Assembly: GCA_031269245.1 (NCBI GenBank)
Contig: JAISZL010000032.1
Coordinates: forward strand, 20,153-84,152
Direction: 5' to 3'
Source: Synergistaceae bacterium
GTDB lineage: Bacteria > Synergistota > Synergistia > Synergistales > Synergistaceae
DNA: 64,000 nucleotides
Shown here: piece by piece, positions 38,964-50,231 of the stretch
Numbering within the stretch: position 1 is the first letter of the stretch
Layout of the letters: each line of letters opens with the position of its first letter
Notes under the pieces: model-generated
What the model was told of the DNA's origin: nothing
Databases searched by the model: none
Seen by the model: only the letters and a program-made list of their open reading frames with translations
Position numbers and translations under genes: made by a program

Positions 38964-39884
38964 TTACACCTGCGGCCGGACGGCCTCGAGTTTCTCGAAG
39001 AGGGGTTTGTGGAGAAGCAGCGCGTCTTCGGCCGCCTGGGCCGCGATGTTTGCGTCCCTGGCAATCTGTTCCGCCAAGTCGCCGGTGTTCTCGAATCGCC
39101 GCTCCGGCCTTATGAAATCCAAGAGAAAGATCGACAGGTCTTTGCCGTAAAGATCCCCTCTGTAGTCGGTCAGATTTATCTCGAAGCTCGTGCGCTCCAC
39201 GTCGCCAAACGTGGGGTTCTTGCCGATGTTAGCCGCTCCGGCGCGCAGTTTTCCGCCGACTGAGACGAGGGTGGCGTACACGCCGCCCGCAGGCTCTATC
39301 TTCTCAGACACCAACTCCACGTTAGCCGTCGGGAAGCCCAGCGCCCTCCCCCTGCCCTTGCCGCGAACAACCCCGCTCATGTAAAAAAAGGGATACCCCA
39401 GCATCTCCCACGCGCGCCTCATCTCCCCCAGGGCGACGGCGCGCCTTATCGCGGTGCTGCTTATCAGAGCGCGGTCGTCGGTCGACAAGTCCGGAACTAT
39501 TTCGACGGACCATCCTCGCCCGGCACACTCGTTTCGTAGCAGCTCGCACGTGCCGGAGCGGTTCCTGCCGAATCGGAAGTCCTCCCCCACCACGACGCCC
39601 GTCACCCCAAACTCTCGGGAGATCAGGTTGAGAAAATCACTTGGCGCCATGTCAGCAGTCTCCCGAGTGAAATTGATCCTCCGCACCTCGGGCACGGAGA
39701 AAAATTTTTCGAGCGCGGACTGCTCCCGTATCGTGAAGAGCGCTTTGAAATCCCCGGAGCCCAGCACAACGTCAGGATGGCTGCTGAACGTCACCACCCC
39801 CCACTTGCCTCCGGCGGCGGCCCTCTTCAACAGCTCCTGGTGTCCCCTGTGAAAACCGTCGAAGGCACCTATGGCGGCTATCAT
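38964..39884 (-). CDS. ribF: Bifunctional riboflavin kinase / FAD synthetase
   Basis: AIGAFDGFHRGHQELL, VVVGEDFRFGRNRSG, GKGRGRALGFPTANVE. Confidence 0.95.
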   Translation of the reverse strand: MIAAIGAFDGFHRGHQELLKRAAAGGKWGVVTFSSHPDVVLGSGDFKALFTIREQSALEKFFSVPEVRRINFTRETADMAPSDFLNLISREFGVTGVVVGEDFRFGRNRSGTCELLRNECAGRGWSVEIVPDLSTDDRALISSTAIRRAVALGEMRRAWEMLGYPFFYMSGVVRGKGRGRALGFPTANVELVSEKIEPAGGVYATLVSVGGKLRAGAANIGKNPTFGDVERTSFEINLTDYRGDLYGKDLSIFLLDFIRPERRFENTGDLAEQIARDANIAAQAAEDALLLHKPLFEKLEAVRPQV

Positions 39885-40852
39885 ACGGCGTTCCCCCCGC
39901 CAGGCGCTTCGGCTGGATCGGGCTCGGGTGTCCCGGGCATTTGAATGTTTACTTCAGGCGTCAACGATGCGTTCCCCCCCAACGCCTCCAGCCTCGCCAC
40001 GGAGAGCAGCGAGCCGGAGGTTATCACGGCCATGCCGCGAGGGGACGACTCGCCGTGCGTCCTGCGGACGGCCCGGGATAGGGGAACCGCCCTCCCGTTC
40101 GACATCAGAGACGCATCCTCGTCCGACACGGCGTAGCCGGGGAGAAAATTTTCCATGGTTGAGACGGGCATGACGCTGGAGAGGAGTTTTTCGCGCGAAA
40201 CCGAAAAATCCACTCCGGGGTCGAGCGAGCGGGAGAGCGAAAAATACCCCACCCGCTCCCTGCGCAGCGCCGCTATGTGAGCCCCGCACCCGAGCGCCCG
40301 CCCCAGGTCGCTCGCCAGCGAGCGTATGTAGGTGCCCTTGCCGCACTTGACCGCGATTGAAAACTCTCCGTCCCCCGAAATGGCGCTCCCGCGGCGCGCG
40401 CTCTCTATGAAGACCGCCTTGGGTCCGAGGTTCGGGTCCCCTCCCTTTCGAAATAGTTCGTGCGCCCGGCGCCCACGCACATGCACGGCGGAGACCTTCG
40501 GAGGCGTCTGAAGCCTCCAGCCTAGAAACGAGAGCATCGCCCTGTCTATATCCGCCTCGCTCACACCGCTCCAGTCACCGGAGCCGACCGTCTCGCCCGT
40601 GTAGTCACAGGTGGACGTCTCGGTTCCGAGCTTGACGACAGCGGAGTATGTCTTAGGCATCAGCATTATGAGGTTGCTGAGCCTCGTAGCCCCGCCCAGC
40701 AGGAGAATGAGCAATCCCGAGGCGGACGAGTCGAGCGTCCCCCCATGCCCGACTTTGCCGCCTCGGCCGATTATTTTTTTAGCGAGCTCGACGCAGGACG
40801 AGCTTCTGAGGCCCACGGGTTTATTGATTGGCAGAAAACCTTGCGGAAGCAT
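39881..40852 (-). CDS. truB: tRNA pseudouridine(55) synthase
   Basis: GFLPINKPVGLRSSSCV, KVGHGGTLDSSASGLL, CGKGTYIRSLASDLG. Confidence 0.94.
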   Translation of the reverse strand: MLPQGFLPINKPVGLRSSSCVELAKKIIGRGGKVGHGGTLDSSASGLLILLLGGATRLSNLIMLMPKTYSAVVKLGTETSTCDYTGETVGSGDWSGVSEADIDRAMLSFLGWRLQTPPKVSAVHVRGRRAHELFRKGGDPNLGPKAVFIESARRGSAISGDGEFSIAVKCGKGTYIRSLASDLGRALGCGAHIAALRRERVGYFSLSRSLDPGVDFSVSREKLLSSVMPVSTMENFLPGYAVSDEDASLMSNGRAVPLSRAVRRTHGESSPRGMAVITSGSLLSVARLEALGGNASLTPEVNIQMPGTPEPDPAEAPGGGNAV

Positions 40853-41822
40853 GTTTTTCCATATTGCCGCGAATGGCATCGAGGGCATCCGAGATGGGGA
40901 GCTGAAGAGTACAGCCCGACGCCAAGTCGTGCCCCCCTCCTCCAAAGGAACCAGCGACGGCGCGGGCGTTGAAAGGGGCCCTGGCCCTCAAGCTGACGCG
41001 AACCTCGCGCTCGTCCGACCAGCCTATGCCCTCGCTGCAGAGCGCGGCCAGCCGCACACCTTTTATCCGAAGCAGGAAGTTCACGAGGTTCTCGGTGTCC
41101 TGGCGAGTCGTGCCGGTCCCCTCGAAGTCCTCCAACGTGATCCAGCACAGAGCGCACACCCCGCGCGCGAACGTCTCCGCACGCGATATCGCCCTCCCCC
41201 AAAGCCGGAGCGCGCCGACGGAGAGGTTCGAGTCGAGCTTTTCGGCAATGTCGTTGGGCGATGCGCCGGCGTTCAAGAGTTTCATCGCGCACTCGTGGCT
41301 CTTCAGCGTCGTAGAGGGAAAGCTGAAGCTCCCGTTGTCCGAAACTATGGCCGCATAGAGCGCCGTGGCCTCGTCCGGGTCTATCCCCCACCGCGACTGG
41401 AAGAGCAGTTCCGTGACCATCTCGCCCGTGGCGGATGCCGCCGGGTCCACCCAGTTGACGAGCCCGTACTCCTCGTTATCAATATGATGATCTATATTGA
41501 CGATGAGGCACTCAAGGGCCCCGCCCAGCAACCCCGGGACCGACCGCGCGGCGTTGCTCGTGTCGATGCATATAGCTACACCGCCCGTCCCAGGAAATCC
41601 GTCTGGAAGACAGCGCATCGTTACGACGGGCGCGATATTCTGAAGAAACGCGTATCGCTCGGGGCATTGGTCGGGACATCCAAGCAGGACCCTCTTCGAC
41701 ATCCTACCCCCGAAATGCGCCAGAGCCACCGCGCACCCCAAGGTGTCTCCATCGGGTTTTTCATGGGTCAGAACGAGCCAGTTGTCGGCATTTTCGATTA
41801 TGTTCAGGATTTTTTCTATCAT
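40821..41822 (-). CDS. nrnA: DHH family phosphoesterase (NrnA-like oligoribonuclease/pAp phosphatase)
   Basis: VLTHEKPDGDTLGCAVAL, NIDHHIDNEEYGLVNWVDP, SFGGGGHDLASG. Confidence 0.9.
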   Translation of the reverse strand: MIEKILNIIENADNWLVLTHEKPDGDTLGCAVALAHFGGRMSKRVLLGCPDQCPERYAFLQNIAPVVTMRCLPDGFPGTGGVAICIDTSNAARSVPGLLGGALECLIVNIDHHIDNEEYGLVNWVDPAASATGEMVTELLFQSRWGIDPDEATALYAAIVSDNGSFSFPSTTLKSHECAMKLLNAGASPNDIAEKLDSNLSVGALRLWGRAISRAETFARGVCALCWITLEDFEGTGTTRQDTENLVNFLLRIKGVRLAALCSEGIGWSDEREVRVSLRARAPFNARAVAGSFGGGGHDLASGCTLQLPISDALDAIRGNMEKHASARFSANQ

Positions 41823-42182
41823 CTACCGCCGTTTGGCATTATCCTCCTCGATCACTCTGTCTATCAGCTCGTCGATAGACCTCGCCTTGCGCTCGGAATC
41901 GTCGAACACGAAACGAAGCTCAGGTATCTGCCTTATGTGCATCTCGCGGCCCAGAAGTCCTCTGACCTGTCCGCTCGACGCCTCCAGAGCGGACAGGACA
42001 CCTTTTTTCTTCGAATCGTCCAGCAACGTGAAATAGACCTTCGCGCAACTCAGGTCGCGCGAACAATCCACGTGGGTCAAAACAGCCTCCTTGACGCCCT
42101 CATCTTTGATCCTGTTAGCCAGAATGTCCGCTATGAGCCGCAAAAATTCCTTGTTGAGCCGTTCTATTCTAAAAGTCACCAT
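41823..42182 (-). CDS. rbfA: Ribosome-binding factor A
   Basis: FRIERLNKEFLRLIADIL...VLTHVDCSRDLSCAKVYFTLL...RQIPELRFVFDDS. Confidence 0.92.
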   Translation of the reverse strand: MVTFRIERLNKEFLRLIADILANRIKDEGVKEAVLTHVDCSRDLSCAKVYFTLLDDSKKKGVLSALEASSGQVRGLLGREMHIRQIPELRFVFDDSERKARSIDELIDRVIEEDNAKRR

Positions 42183-42480
42183 ATGGGAACACCTCGCGGC
42201 GCAGATCCAATATCTCGAACTCCCCGTCCTCTTCGCCCTTTTCCATGAAGGAACACATCCGCTCCACTCTCCGCTCCATCTCGCTCCCGTCCGATCCGAC
42301 GCACGCCGCCGCAATATCAGCCCTGTCCCATGAGCCCTCCGGGCCAAGGTCAGCTAAAGACGCGTTGAAGCGTTTTTTAATCCTATCTAAGAGCGACCTC
42401 ACGACCTGACGCCTGTCCTTCAGGCTCGAAGCCGCCGAAATTCGCGCCGAGAGCAGGACGACACCGACCCAGGGCCTCAT
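42169..42480 (-). CDS. ylxP: DUF503 / YlxP family protein
   Basis: VGVVLLSARISAASSLKDRRQVVRSLLDRIKKRFNASLADLG; position between infB and rbfA. Confidence 0.85.
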   Translation of the reverse strand: MRPWVGVVLLSARISAASSLKDRRQVVRSLLDRIKKRFNASLADLGPEGSWDRADIAAACVGSDGSEMERRVERMCSFMEKGEEDGEFEILDLRREVFPYGDF

Positions 42481-44558
42481 ATGTCGAGGGTCTTCTTCTC
42501 CGAGAGTATCTCGTAGGCCTCCACTATGTCCTTTTCGCGGAAATCCTGGAAACTGGAGAAGCTGAGGCCGCATTCGTTTCCAGCGGATATTTCTCGCACG
42601 TCCTCCTTGAAATGCCTCAGCCCGGACAGAGACCCGTCCCATATGACGATCCCGTCGCGCACCACGCGAACCTTGGTGCTGCGCTTTATGACGCCCTCCT
42701 GCATGAAGCACCCGGCGATCTTGCCCACCTTGGGCAGCTTGAATATCACCCGTATCTCGGCCTGGCCGACGACGTTTTCCCTCGTGTCAGGCGCCAGCAT
42801 CCCCTCGAGGGATGCCTTTATGTCCTCCTGCATGTCGTAGATGACGCGATACAGTCTGATCTGCACACCCTCCGTCTCACTGAGTTTTTTCGCGTTCGCG
42901 TCGGGCCTTACGTTGAAACCTATGATGATCGCGTTCGAGACGGAGGCGAGCGTGACGTCCGAGCCGGATATCCTGCCCACTCCCTCATGTATGATGTTTA
43001 TGCGCACATCGTCGGTGCTCATCTTCATGATGGTCGAGCGGAAAGCCTCGAGCGAGCCCTGCACATCGCACTTCAGTACGATGTTGAGCTGAGGAGTCTC
43101 ATCGGACTGCAGCTGGTCGTAAAGCTCCTCCAGCGTCAGAGATGCCCTGGGACGGCCCTGGTCTCCCCTGTAAGACGAGGCGCTGACTAAATCGCGGGCC
43201 TCGCGCTCGCTGGCGATGATATGAAACGTCTCGCCGGGTATTGGGACGTTCTCAAGGCCCAAAAGTTCGACAGGGGTGCTGGGACCGGCCGCGTCTATGG
43301 CCTTGCCGGAATCGTCGAGCATGGCCCTTATCTTGCCCCACGACGTCTGCGTGGCTATGATGCCGCCGCGCTTGAGCGTGCCCTGCTGCACTATGACAGT
43401 GGCAACGGGCCCTTTGCCCTTGTCGAGGTTGGCCTCGACGACAATCCCCTCGGCAGGCACAGTGTCGGACGCCTTGAGCTCCGACATCTCCGCGACGAGC
43501 AGCACCATCTCTAGAAGCTGGTCGATGCCGTCGCCGGTCTTAGCCGACAGATCGACCATTATCGTGTCGCCGCCCCACTCCTCGGGGACGAGCCCGTAGT
43601 CGGACATCTGCTGCCTCACCCTCTCGGGCTTCGCGTCAGGCTTGTCGACCTTGTTTATGGCCACTATTATCGGAACCCCAGCCGCCTTAGCGTGATTCAT
43701 GGCTTCGAGCGTCTGCGGCTTCACACCGTCGTCCGCCGCGACCACGAGTATCGCTATGTCGGTCACGCTCGCGCCGCGCGCGCGCATCGCGGTGAAAGCC
43801 TCATGCCCGGGGGTGTCGAGGAAGACGATCTCGTTGCCGTTGTAGTCGACCTTGTACGCCCCGATGTGCTGCGTTATGCCGCCAGCCTCCCCCTCCGTCA
43901 CCCTCGTCTTGCGGACGAAATCGAGGAGCGTGGTTTTGCCGTGGTCGACGTGCCCCATGACGGTGACTATAGGCGACCTGGGCTTCGCATCCTTGGACGC
44001 GGTCAGTGGTTTCTTCGCAACGGCGAGGGGGAGGTGCTCAACCTCTCTTTTGCCGTCCTTTTTAACGGACGCCCCGCCGGCCTTCGCCTCTTTGCCCGAT
44101 GGAGCCGGGTCCGGTGCAGCCTCCCCCTGAGGCTCCGGTGCACCGCGCCTTATCTCCCGGTTGAAAGCACTGCCTATCACGGCAAGTACGTCGTCGGTCG
44201 GCACCGAGTTCGCCGGAATCATGAAACCCTCGTCAATCAGAATCTTGACCACTTCAGACGGAGTCCTATTCAATTTCTTCGCTATATCCCCTACGGTCTC
44301 CCTCTCTCCCGCAAAAATAGTCTCCATCCTTTTCTCTGTTTCATCCTTTTCCCGATCGACTGAACCCGAAGGCGCATCGCCGCCCCCAACTCTCCGCTCA
44401 CCGCCGCCTAGGCTGTCCTCCACCATTTGCGCCGTTTCCATATCTATAGAACTCATGTGCGATTTCACTTCAATATTAAGGTTCCTTAAAATATCGAGCA
44501 CCTCTTGGTTGGTCTTTCCCAACAGTTTTCCCAGCTCGTAGACCCTGATTTTATTCAT
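42477..44558 (-). CDS. infB: Translation initiation factor IF-2
   Basis: [44 protein letters not shown]. Confidence 0.98.
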   Translation of the reverse strand: MNKIRVYELGKLLGKTNQEVLDILRNLNIEVKSHMSSIDMETAQMVEDSLGGGERRVGGGDAPSGSVDREKDETEKRMETIFAGERETVGDIAKKLNRTPSEVVKILIDEGFMIPANSVPTDDVLAVIGSAFNREIRRGAPEPQGEAAPDPAPSGKEAKAGGASVKKDGKREVEHLPLAVAKKPLTASKDAKPRSPIVTVMGHVDHGKTTLLDFVRKTRVTEGEAGGITQHIGAYKVDYNGNEIVFLDTPGHEAFTAMRARGASVTDIAILVVAADDGVKPQTLEAMNHAKAAGVPIIVAINKVDKPDAKPERVRQQMSDYGLVPEEWGGDTIMVDLSAKTGDGIDQLLEMVLLVAEMSELKASDTVPAEGIVVEANLDKGKGPVATVIVQQGTLKRGGIIATQTSWGKIRAMLDDSGKAIDAAGPSTPVELLGLENVPIPGETFHIIASEREARDLVSASSYRGDQGRPRASLTLEELYDQLQSDETPQLNIVLKCDVQGSLEAFRSTIMKMSTDDVRINIIHEGVGRISGSDVTLASVSNAIIIGFNVRPDANAKKLSETEGVQIRLYRVIYDMQEDIKASLEGMLAPDTRENVVGQAEIRVIFKLPKVGKIAGCFMQEGVIKRSTKVRVVRDGIVIWDGSLSGLRHFKEDVREISAGNECGLSFSSFQDFREKDIVEAYEILSEKKTLDI

Positions 44559-44579
44559 ATCTGCAACGCCCCCCTGAGT

Positions 44580-44679
44580 GATGCCAATTCAATTCCCGTT
44601 GGGTGTCAACCGCGCGGCCAGGAGCGAAAATACCCGCTCCGGCTCCTCTTGCCTCACGCTCGCGATTTCAAACCGGCAT
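44580..44679 (+). repeat. ~104-bp inverted-repeat-ended element, copy E (divergent)
   Basis: GATGCCAATTCAATTCCC...CGCGATTTCAAACCGGCAT; ends match family, interior divergent. Confidence 0.55.
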
Positions 44680-45004
44680 TAAGCATTTCGGACAATTTTA
44701 CCGCAAAACCGCTCTCTATGAACAGCGCGGCTATTTGCGCGCCCCGCACTCCCAGCGACCGGCCAAGGTCCTCTCGGGTCACGCCCCCCGCCACGCAGGA
44801 GACGCTCCCGCTTTCCAAGGACGGCGCGATCTTTCTGATGACTGACTGCGAGCAATCCTCTGTTCTGATTATAAGAAGGCGCTTTTTCCTCTTCAAAGCG
44901 CTCAAAACCTGGTCCTGGCCTATCATAAGCTCTCCCGCCCTCCTGGCGATGCCCAGCATCGACAGGGTCCTATCAGCCTGTGCCATCTGCCCCGCAGGCT
45001 CCAT
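44654..45004 (-). CDS. ylxQ: L7Ae/L30e-family ribosomal-like protein (YlxQ)
   Basis: SMLGIARRAGELMIGQDQVLSALKRKKRLLIIRTEDCSQ; position between ylxR and infB. Confidence 0.87.
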   Translation of the reverse strand: MEPAGQMAQADRTLSMLGIARRAGELMIGQDQVLSALKRKKRLLIIRTEDCSQSVIRKIAPSLESGSVSCVAGGVTREDLGRSLGVRGAQIAALFIESGFAVKLSEMLNAGLKSRA

Positions 45005-45290
45005 CCCGTTCGCCGCACATCTCCTCCAATAACGCGTAAATCCGCTTGTCGACCGGATGCTTGAGGGCTCGAGCGAGCGCGTTTTTCTTCATGGCCGCGC
45101 GCACGCACTCTCTGTCCGCGCATATATAAGCCCCACGGCCGGGAGCTTTGCCGGCCGCGTTTATCGAGACCTCGCCCGAAGGAGACCTGACGACCCTCAG
45201 CATCGAGTTCCTCGACAGTTCCTTGCCGCACCCCACGCAACGCCGAATCCTGCGCCGGGGCGGGGTCAATCCTTTGGAAGGTCCTCCCAT
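44973..45290 (-). CDS. ylxR: YlxR family protein
   Basis: RRCVGCGKELSRNSMLRVVRSPSG...GRGAYICADRECVRAAMKK. Confidence 0.93.
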   Translation of the reverse strand: MGGPSKGLTPPRRRIRRCVGCGKELSRNSMLRVVRSPSGEVSINAAGKAPGRGAYICADRECVRAAMKKNALARALKHPVDKRIYALLEEMCGERDGACGADGTG

Positions 45291-46393
45291 AACGACTCCC
45301 CTGAGGTTTTTATTATATCCTCAAACAGATCCTGCATCGTTGGCAGCCTTTCAGGCTCGATCACCTTGATGTCTATCTTCCAACCCGTCAGCCTGGCGGC
45401 CAGGCGGACGTTCTGCCCGGCCTTGCCTATCGCCAGGGAGAGCTGGTCCTGCCGGACGTAGACCCGCAGAGAGTGCTCCTGCTCGAGCACCGGTTCTATC
45501 TTGGTCACCTTCGCGGGCGAGAGGGCGTTGCGGACGAACTGCATCGGCTCGTTGCTCCAGATGATGACATCTATCCTCTCCCCCCCAAGCTCCTCGCTTA
45601 TGGATTTTATCCTTGCCCCGCTGTTTCCGACGCAAGCTCCGACGGGGTCCACGTTGACGTCCAAGGACGCCACCGCGATCTTGGCCCTCGTTCCCGCCTC
45701 GCGCACGATGGAGCGTATCTCCACCGTCCCCTCCGCGATCTCGGGCACCTCCAGCCCCAGGAGTTTTTTCAGAAGTCCGGGGTGCGTCCGGGAGACTATT
45801 ATACGCGGCCCGCGCGTGGTCTTCCTGACGTCTAGCAACAGAAATTTCTTGCGATCGCCCGGTGGATAGAGCTCGCCGGAAATCCTCTCCTCCCTGGGAA
45901 GAAGGGCGTCGGTCCTGTCGTTCACCCTGACCAGTATCTGATCTCCCTCGGCCTTGAAAATGGTCCCGGCTACCATGTCTCCGATATGGTCGGCGAACTC
46001 GTTGAATATTATCTGACGCTCCGCGTCCTTGAGCCTTTGGATGATGACCTGCCTGGCGGTTTGAGCGGCTATCCTGCTGAAGTTCTCGGGGTACACCTCG
46101 ACATAGGCGAAATCCCCGACATCGAGGCCGCCATGCCCGTGCTCGGCCGCCTCCAGCTTCGTCCACTCCGCGTCGCGATTCTCCACCTCCTCGACGATGC
46201 GGTACCTCTCGGCGAGCGATATCTCACCGCTGGTCAGATTGACGTGGACCTCCACGTCCTGATTACCGTTCCTGTATTTTTTATAGGCTGAGACCATGGC
46301 GGCCTCAAGGCTCGACGCTATTATCTCTATTGGAAGGCCCTTTTCGACTTCTATTTGTTTGAGTGCCTTGATGAAATCCTTGCCAAGCTGCAT
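45266..46393 (-). CDS. nusA: Transcription termination/antitermination protein NusA
   Basis: S1 and KH regions; VDPVGACVGNSGARIKSISEELGGERIDVIIW. Confidence 0.96.
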   Translation of the reverse strand: MQLGKDFIKALKQIEVEKGLPIEIIASSLEAAMVSAYKKYRNGNQDVEVHVNLTSGEISLAERYRIVEEVENRDAEWTKLEAAEHGHGGLDVGDFAYVEVYPENFSRIAAQTARQVIIQRLKDAERQIIFNEFADHIGDMVAGTIFKAEGDQILVRVNDRTDALLPREERISGELYPPGDRKKFLLLDVRKTTRGPRIIVSRTHPGLLKKLLGLEVPEIAEGTVEIRSIVREAGTRAKIAVASLDVNVDPVGACVGNSGARIKSISEELGGERIDVIIWSNEPMQFVRNALSPAKVTKIEPVLEQEHSLRVYVRQDQLSLAIGKAGQNVRLAARLTGWKIDIKVIEPERLPTMQDLFEDIIKTSGESLWEDLPKD

Positions 46394-46408
46394 GCCCTCT
46401 CATCCCCA

Positions 46409-46909
46409 TCATCTTTGGAATTGTTGTTTTTTCTTGGTCCCCTTCTGGAGGGTGAAGACCAGGTTTCCCCTCTTTATGCCGGCGAAAGGCAGGGAAACCG
46501 TCCCACCGTCCGGCGCCTCCAGCGTCACGACTCCATCTTTGCACGATACTATGCGGCCAGTAATCTTTTTCCTGTCGTGAGTCATCAGCGCGACGTCGCT
46601 TCCGGCGAACCTGGCGTAGTGCTCGGCAGTGAAGAGCGGGCGTTCAAGCCCAGGCGAGCTTGTCTCGATGCAATACTTCCCGGAGAACCACTCGGTCCCC
46701 TCCTCCTCGCGGCGTTCGAGGTAATCCGACACGGCGCGGGAGACCCTCTCGCAATCCGCGTGAAGCACCCCTCCCGGCGAGTCGATGTAAATCCGCAGCG
46801 TCGGCGCGAACCCCCGGCTCGCGATCTCCGCCCCGACGCACTCATACCCAAGCGATTCGGCCAAATCCACAATGTTTTTCCTCAAGAGAGCCATCCGCGC
46901 GCCAGTCAT
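46409..46909 (-). CDS. rimP: Ribosome maturation factor RimP
   Basis: LRIYIDSPGGVLHADCERVSRAVSDYLE...YCIETSSPGLERPLFTAEHYARF. Confidence 0.94.
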   Translation of the reverse strand: MTGARMALLRKNIVDLAESLGYECVGAEIASRGFAPTLRIYIDSPGGVLHADCERVSRAVSDYLERREEEGTEWFSGKYCIETSSPGLERPLFTAEHYARFAGSDVALMTHDRKKITGRIVSCKDGVVTLEAPDGGTVSLPFAGIKRGNLVFTLQKGTKKKQQFQR

Positions 46910-46938
46910 AATATATCAATCCATCCTTATCAAAAAAC

Positions 46939-46962
46939 GAAGAGTGGGAAACCCCACTCTTC
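46939..46962 (-). terminator. Intrinsic terminator of guaB / small ORF transcript
   Basis: GAAGAGTGGGAAACCCCACTCTTC followed on minus strand by GTTTTTTG. Confidence 0.85.
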
Positions 46963-47054
46963 ACAAGAAAATCCATGTGCAGAATAAGGAAATTATACCA
47001 CCTTATTCTTAAATGGCAATCTCCTATCGGTGAAATTGATCGGTCAAAGGCACC

Positions 47055-47234
47055 TCAAAGGCACATGTCGGCGATGAAATTCCCCCACCAGTCTTCGATG
47101 CCCGAGACAAAGGCGTCCTCCATGCAGGGAATCAGCACATCCGCAAACAATACCGCGGCTTCGAGATCCGGCAGCAAATTGACGGCCTCGTGATCGACCA
47201 TGCGGTCAGCGGCACAAAGCCCTAAAACAGCCAT
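47055..47234 (-). CDS. Small hypothetical protein (59 aa) downstream of guaB
   Basis: MAVLGLCAADRMVDHEAVNLLPDLEAAVLFADVLIPCMEDAFVSGIEDWWGNFIADMCL; SD-like GAGGGGG upstream; lies between guaB and its terminator. Below the 60-aa cutoff of the ORF track. Confidence 0.45.
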   Translation of the reverse strand: MAVLGLCAADRMVDHEAVNLLPDLEAAVLFADVLIPCMEDAFVSGIEDWWGNFIADMCL

Positions 47235-47293
47235 CTAAAATGCCCCCTCACTCAAAAAAGTTCCTCAAGACAATTATATTACAATCTCCTTAT

Positions 47294-48814
47294 TTATTCC
47301 ACAGCATAGTTCGGAGCTTCCTTAGTGATTACGACGTCGTGCGGGTGGCTCTCCTTCATCGACGCGCTCGTCACCTCGATAAAGCGCGAATTGCAGTGGA
47401 GCTCGGGGATATTCGCGGCGCCGACGTACCCCATGCCTGAGCGGATGCCGCCGACCATCTGGAAGACCATAGCGCTGAGCGTCCCCTTGTGAGGGACAAG
47501 CCCCTCTATCCCCTCCGGGACCAGCTTGTCCTCGTCGGCGCCCTCCTGGAAATACCTGTCCTTGCTGCCGCCCTTCATGGCGCCGAGGGAACCCATGCCG
47601 CGATAACTCTTGAACGAGCGCCCCCTGTATATGACAGCCTCGCCCGGGCTCTCCTCGGTCCCGGCGAAGAGCGATCCTATCATGACGCAGTCTGCGCCGG
47701 CCGCCAGCGCTTTGACTATGTCGCCGGAGTATCTTATACCGCCGTCGGCTATCACTTTGCACCCCGCATCGTGCGCCACGTCCGCCACGTTCATGATGGC
47801 GGCCACCTGTGGGACGCCGATGCCGGCGATTATGCGCGTTGTGCATATAGAACCCGGGCCGATGCCGACCTTCACGGCGTCGACACCAGCCTCGATCAGC
47901 GCCTTCGCGGCCTCGGCCGTCGCTATATTGCCGCCCACAAGCTGTATGCCGGGATATCTTTCCCGGATATCCCTCACAGCCATCAATACGGATTTGGAGT
48001 GCCCATGCGCGGTATCTACGACGATCACGTCGATGTCGGCGGCCACGAGCGCGTCGAGTCGCTCCATGCGGTCGGCGCCGGTGCCGATCGCGGCGCCCAC
48101 TCGAAGCCTCCCCTTAGAGTCCTTCGTCGCGTTCGGGAAATCCTTGGCCTTCTGTATGTCCTTTATAGTGATCAGGCCCATGAGGCGGCGCTCCGCGTCC
48201 ACTATCGGCAGCTTCTCCACCTTGCGGCTGTTCAATATGTTCTTGGCGCTGTCGAGGTCGGTGCCGACAGGGGCGGTCAGGATGTTGTCCCTGGTCATCA
48301 CGTTGTCAATCGGCTGCTCGTAGTCGGAGATGAAGCGCAGATCCCTGTTGGTTATGATCCCGACCAGGCGAAGGCTCTTGTCCACGATCGGGACACCTGA
48401 AATGTGATAGTGCGCCATGAGCTCCATCGCTTGGCTCACCTTGTCCTTCGGTGTGAGGTAAAACGGATCCACTATGACCCCTGACTCCGATCGCTTTACC
48501 TTGTCCGCCTCTCTCACCTGTTCCTCTATAGCCATGTTCCGATGCAGTATGCCTATGCCGCCCTCCCTGGCTAGCGCGATCGCGAGGCGCGCCTCCGTGA
48601 CCGTGTCCATTGCGGCGCTGCATATAGGGGTGTGGAGGGATATGCCGCGCGTCAGGAACGAAGACGTGTCTATCTGGTTCGGGTGTACCTCGCTGTAGCC
48701 CGGAACCAGCAATATGTCGTCGAACGTGAAACCCCTGTAACCGACAAATTTCGAATCCTTCCCCCGACCGCCGAGATGCTCGCTCTCATCGCTCAAAGTC
48801 CTTCTCCCTCCCAT
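47294..48814 (-). CDS. guaB: IMP dehydrogenase
   Basis: [16 protein letters not shown], two CBS domains, [21 protein letters not shown]. Confidence 0.98.
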   Translation of the reverse strand: MGGRRTLSDESEHLGGRGKDSKFVGYRGFTFDDILLVPGYSEVHPNQIDTSSFLTRGISLHTPICSAAMDTVTEARLAIALAREGGIGILHRNMAIEEQVREADKVKRSESGVIVDPFYLTPKDKVSQAMELMAHYHISGVPIVDKSLRLVGIITNRDLRFISDYEQPIDNVMTRDNILTAPVGTDLDSAKNILNSRKVEKLPIVDAERRLMGLITIKDIQKAKDFPNATKDSKGRLRVGAAIGTGADRMERLDALVAADIDVIVVDTAHGHSKSVLMAVRDIRERYPGIQLVGGNIATAEAAKALIEAGVDAVKVGIGPGSICTTRIIAGIGVPQVAAIMNVADVAHDAGCKVIADGGIRYSGDIVKALAAGADCVMIGSLFAGTEESPGEAVIYRGRSFKSYRGMGSLGAMKGGSKDRYFQEGADEDKLVPEGIEGLVPHKGTLSAMVFQMVGGIRSGMGYVGAANIPELHCNSRFIEVTSASMKESHPHDVVITKEAPNYAVE

Positions 48815-48821
48815 TTTGGTA

Positions 48822-50231
48822 TCAATTAGGTAATAACGACGCGTCCGGCGGCGCTCCCGAAATTCTTTCCATAGTCGCGGTTCTTCCAAGACACGACATT
48901 ATAAGCGCCAGCGGGGGGCCCTCCCCCCGCCCAGTGATCTTCAGACGAAGCGCGTGATAAAAATCCCTTCCCTTGATCTCACGCTCCTTTTGAAACGATC
49001 TCATGCAATTTTTTATGCTTTCCGACTCCCAGTCCTCGCGAGGGATATCGTACAGGCGCTTGGCAAGATCCCCAATCCACTCGGGATCCGCGCCGGGGAA
49101 CGCTCCCCCCCCCTCCGGAGCGGCAAGCGATAACGCCACGGAAGCCTTCAGGTCATCGATTGTAGCACAGGCTGGACGCATTTCCCCTATGAGAAGCAGC
49201 ATATCAGGGCTCGGCCCGCTGGCTGTCCCGGTGTTTTGGGTCAGAACGCCAAGACAGCCGAACAGATCCTCCAATGGAACATCAGCCACCGACAGCCTCC
49301 CGAAATGCCTCATTCGCTCTTCGTCGTGAACCGGCGTCACGAGTGCGACCGCATCGACGTCGAAGGCGCGAGCGAGCGCAAGCGGCGTCGATATCCTGTC
49401 CGCAGGCGCGCGGCTCCAGCTCAGGGTCGCGAGGTATGAGATAAGCGCCCCGGGGAGCCACCCGGCATCCCGGTAGGAACCTATGGATATGGCCCCGCCG
49501 CGCTTGCTCAGCTTATGCCTCTCATTGTCTAAGATCATGGGGATATGAACCCACTCCGGCGCGCTCCAGCCAAGTGCCCTGTATATCAGTTCCTGCTTGG
49601 GGGCATTTGAAAGGTGTTCCTCACCCCTGATGACGTGGGAGACCCCTGAATCGTGATCATCCACGACGACAGCGAAGAGATACGTGTGAGATCCGTCGCC
49701 GCGCGCCAGCACAAAATCGGCTATTGAATCCGTCCGAAGGGTCATGTCCCCCCTCAGCCTGTCGCGGAACGTAAAAAACACATCCCCCTCGGGCACCGCG
49801 AATCTCCAGCAGTGCGCCTCGCCCGCGGACATCCTGCCGCGCCGCTCGTCATGCGGCAAACCCCTGCACGGATCTCTCGCCTCCTCGACCCTCCCCTCCC
49901 CCGCGCCGGAGTGCGAGCAGAAGCACGGATAAGCCGCGCCGAGCGCCGCAAGCCCGGCCAGGACCTCGGCATAGCGCGAGCCCCTCTCCGACTGCCTCGC
50001 CGCCACTTGATCGGGCGCTATCCCCAGCCATGTCAGGTCCCGCAGTATGGATTCCTCGTAAATGATCGAAGACCGCGCCCTGTCGGTATCCTCGAAGCGA
50101 AGGATGAAAACACCGCCGCCGCGCTTCGCCCACAGGTAGTTGAAGAGCGCGGTGTGTGCTCCGCCTATGTGAAGCGATCCCGTAGGGGAGGGCGCGAATC
50201 TCGTGACCGTCCTTACGCTAGTTTCCCCCAA
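48822..50231 (-). CDS. gltX: Glutamyl-tRNA synthetase
   Basis: [36 protein letters not shown]. Confidence 0.96.
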   Translation of the reverse strand: MGETSVRTVTRFAPSPTGSLHIGGAHTALFNYLWAKRGGGVFILRFEDTDRARSSIIYEESILRDLTWLGIAPDQVAARQSERGSRYAEVLAGLAALGAAYPCFCSHSGAGEGRVEEARDPCRGLPHDERRGRMSAGEAHCWRFAVPEGDVFFTFRDRLRGDMTLRTDSIADFVLARGDGSHTYLFAVVVDDHDSGVSHVIRGEEHLSNAPKQELIYRALGWSAPEWVHIPMILDNERHKLSKRGGAISIGSYRDAGWLPGALISYLATLSWSRAPADRISTPLALARAFDVDAVALVTPVHDEERMRHFGRLSVADVPLEDLFGCLGVLTQNTGTASGPSPDMLLLIGEMRPACATIDDLKASVALSLAAPEGGGAFPGADPEWIGDLAKRLYDIPREDWESESIKNCMRSFQKEREIKGRDFYHALRLKITGRGEGPPLALIMSCLGRTATMERISGAPPDASLLPN

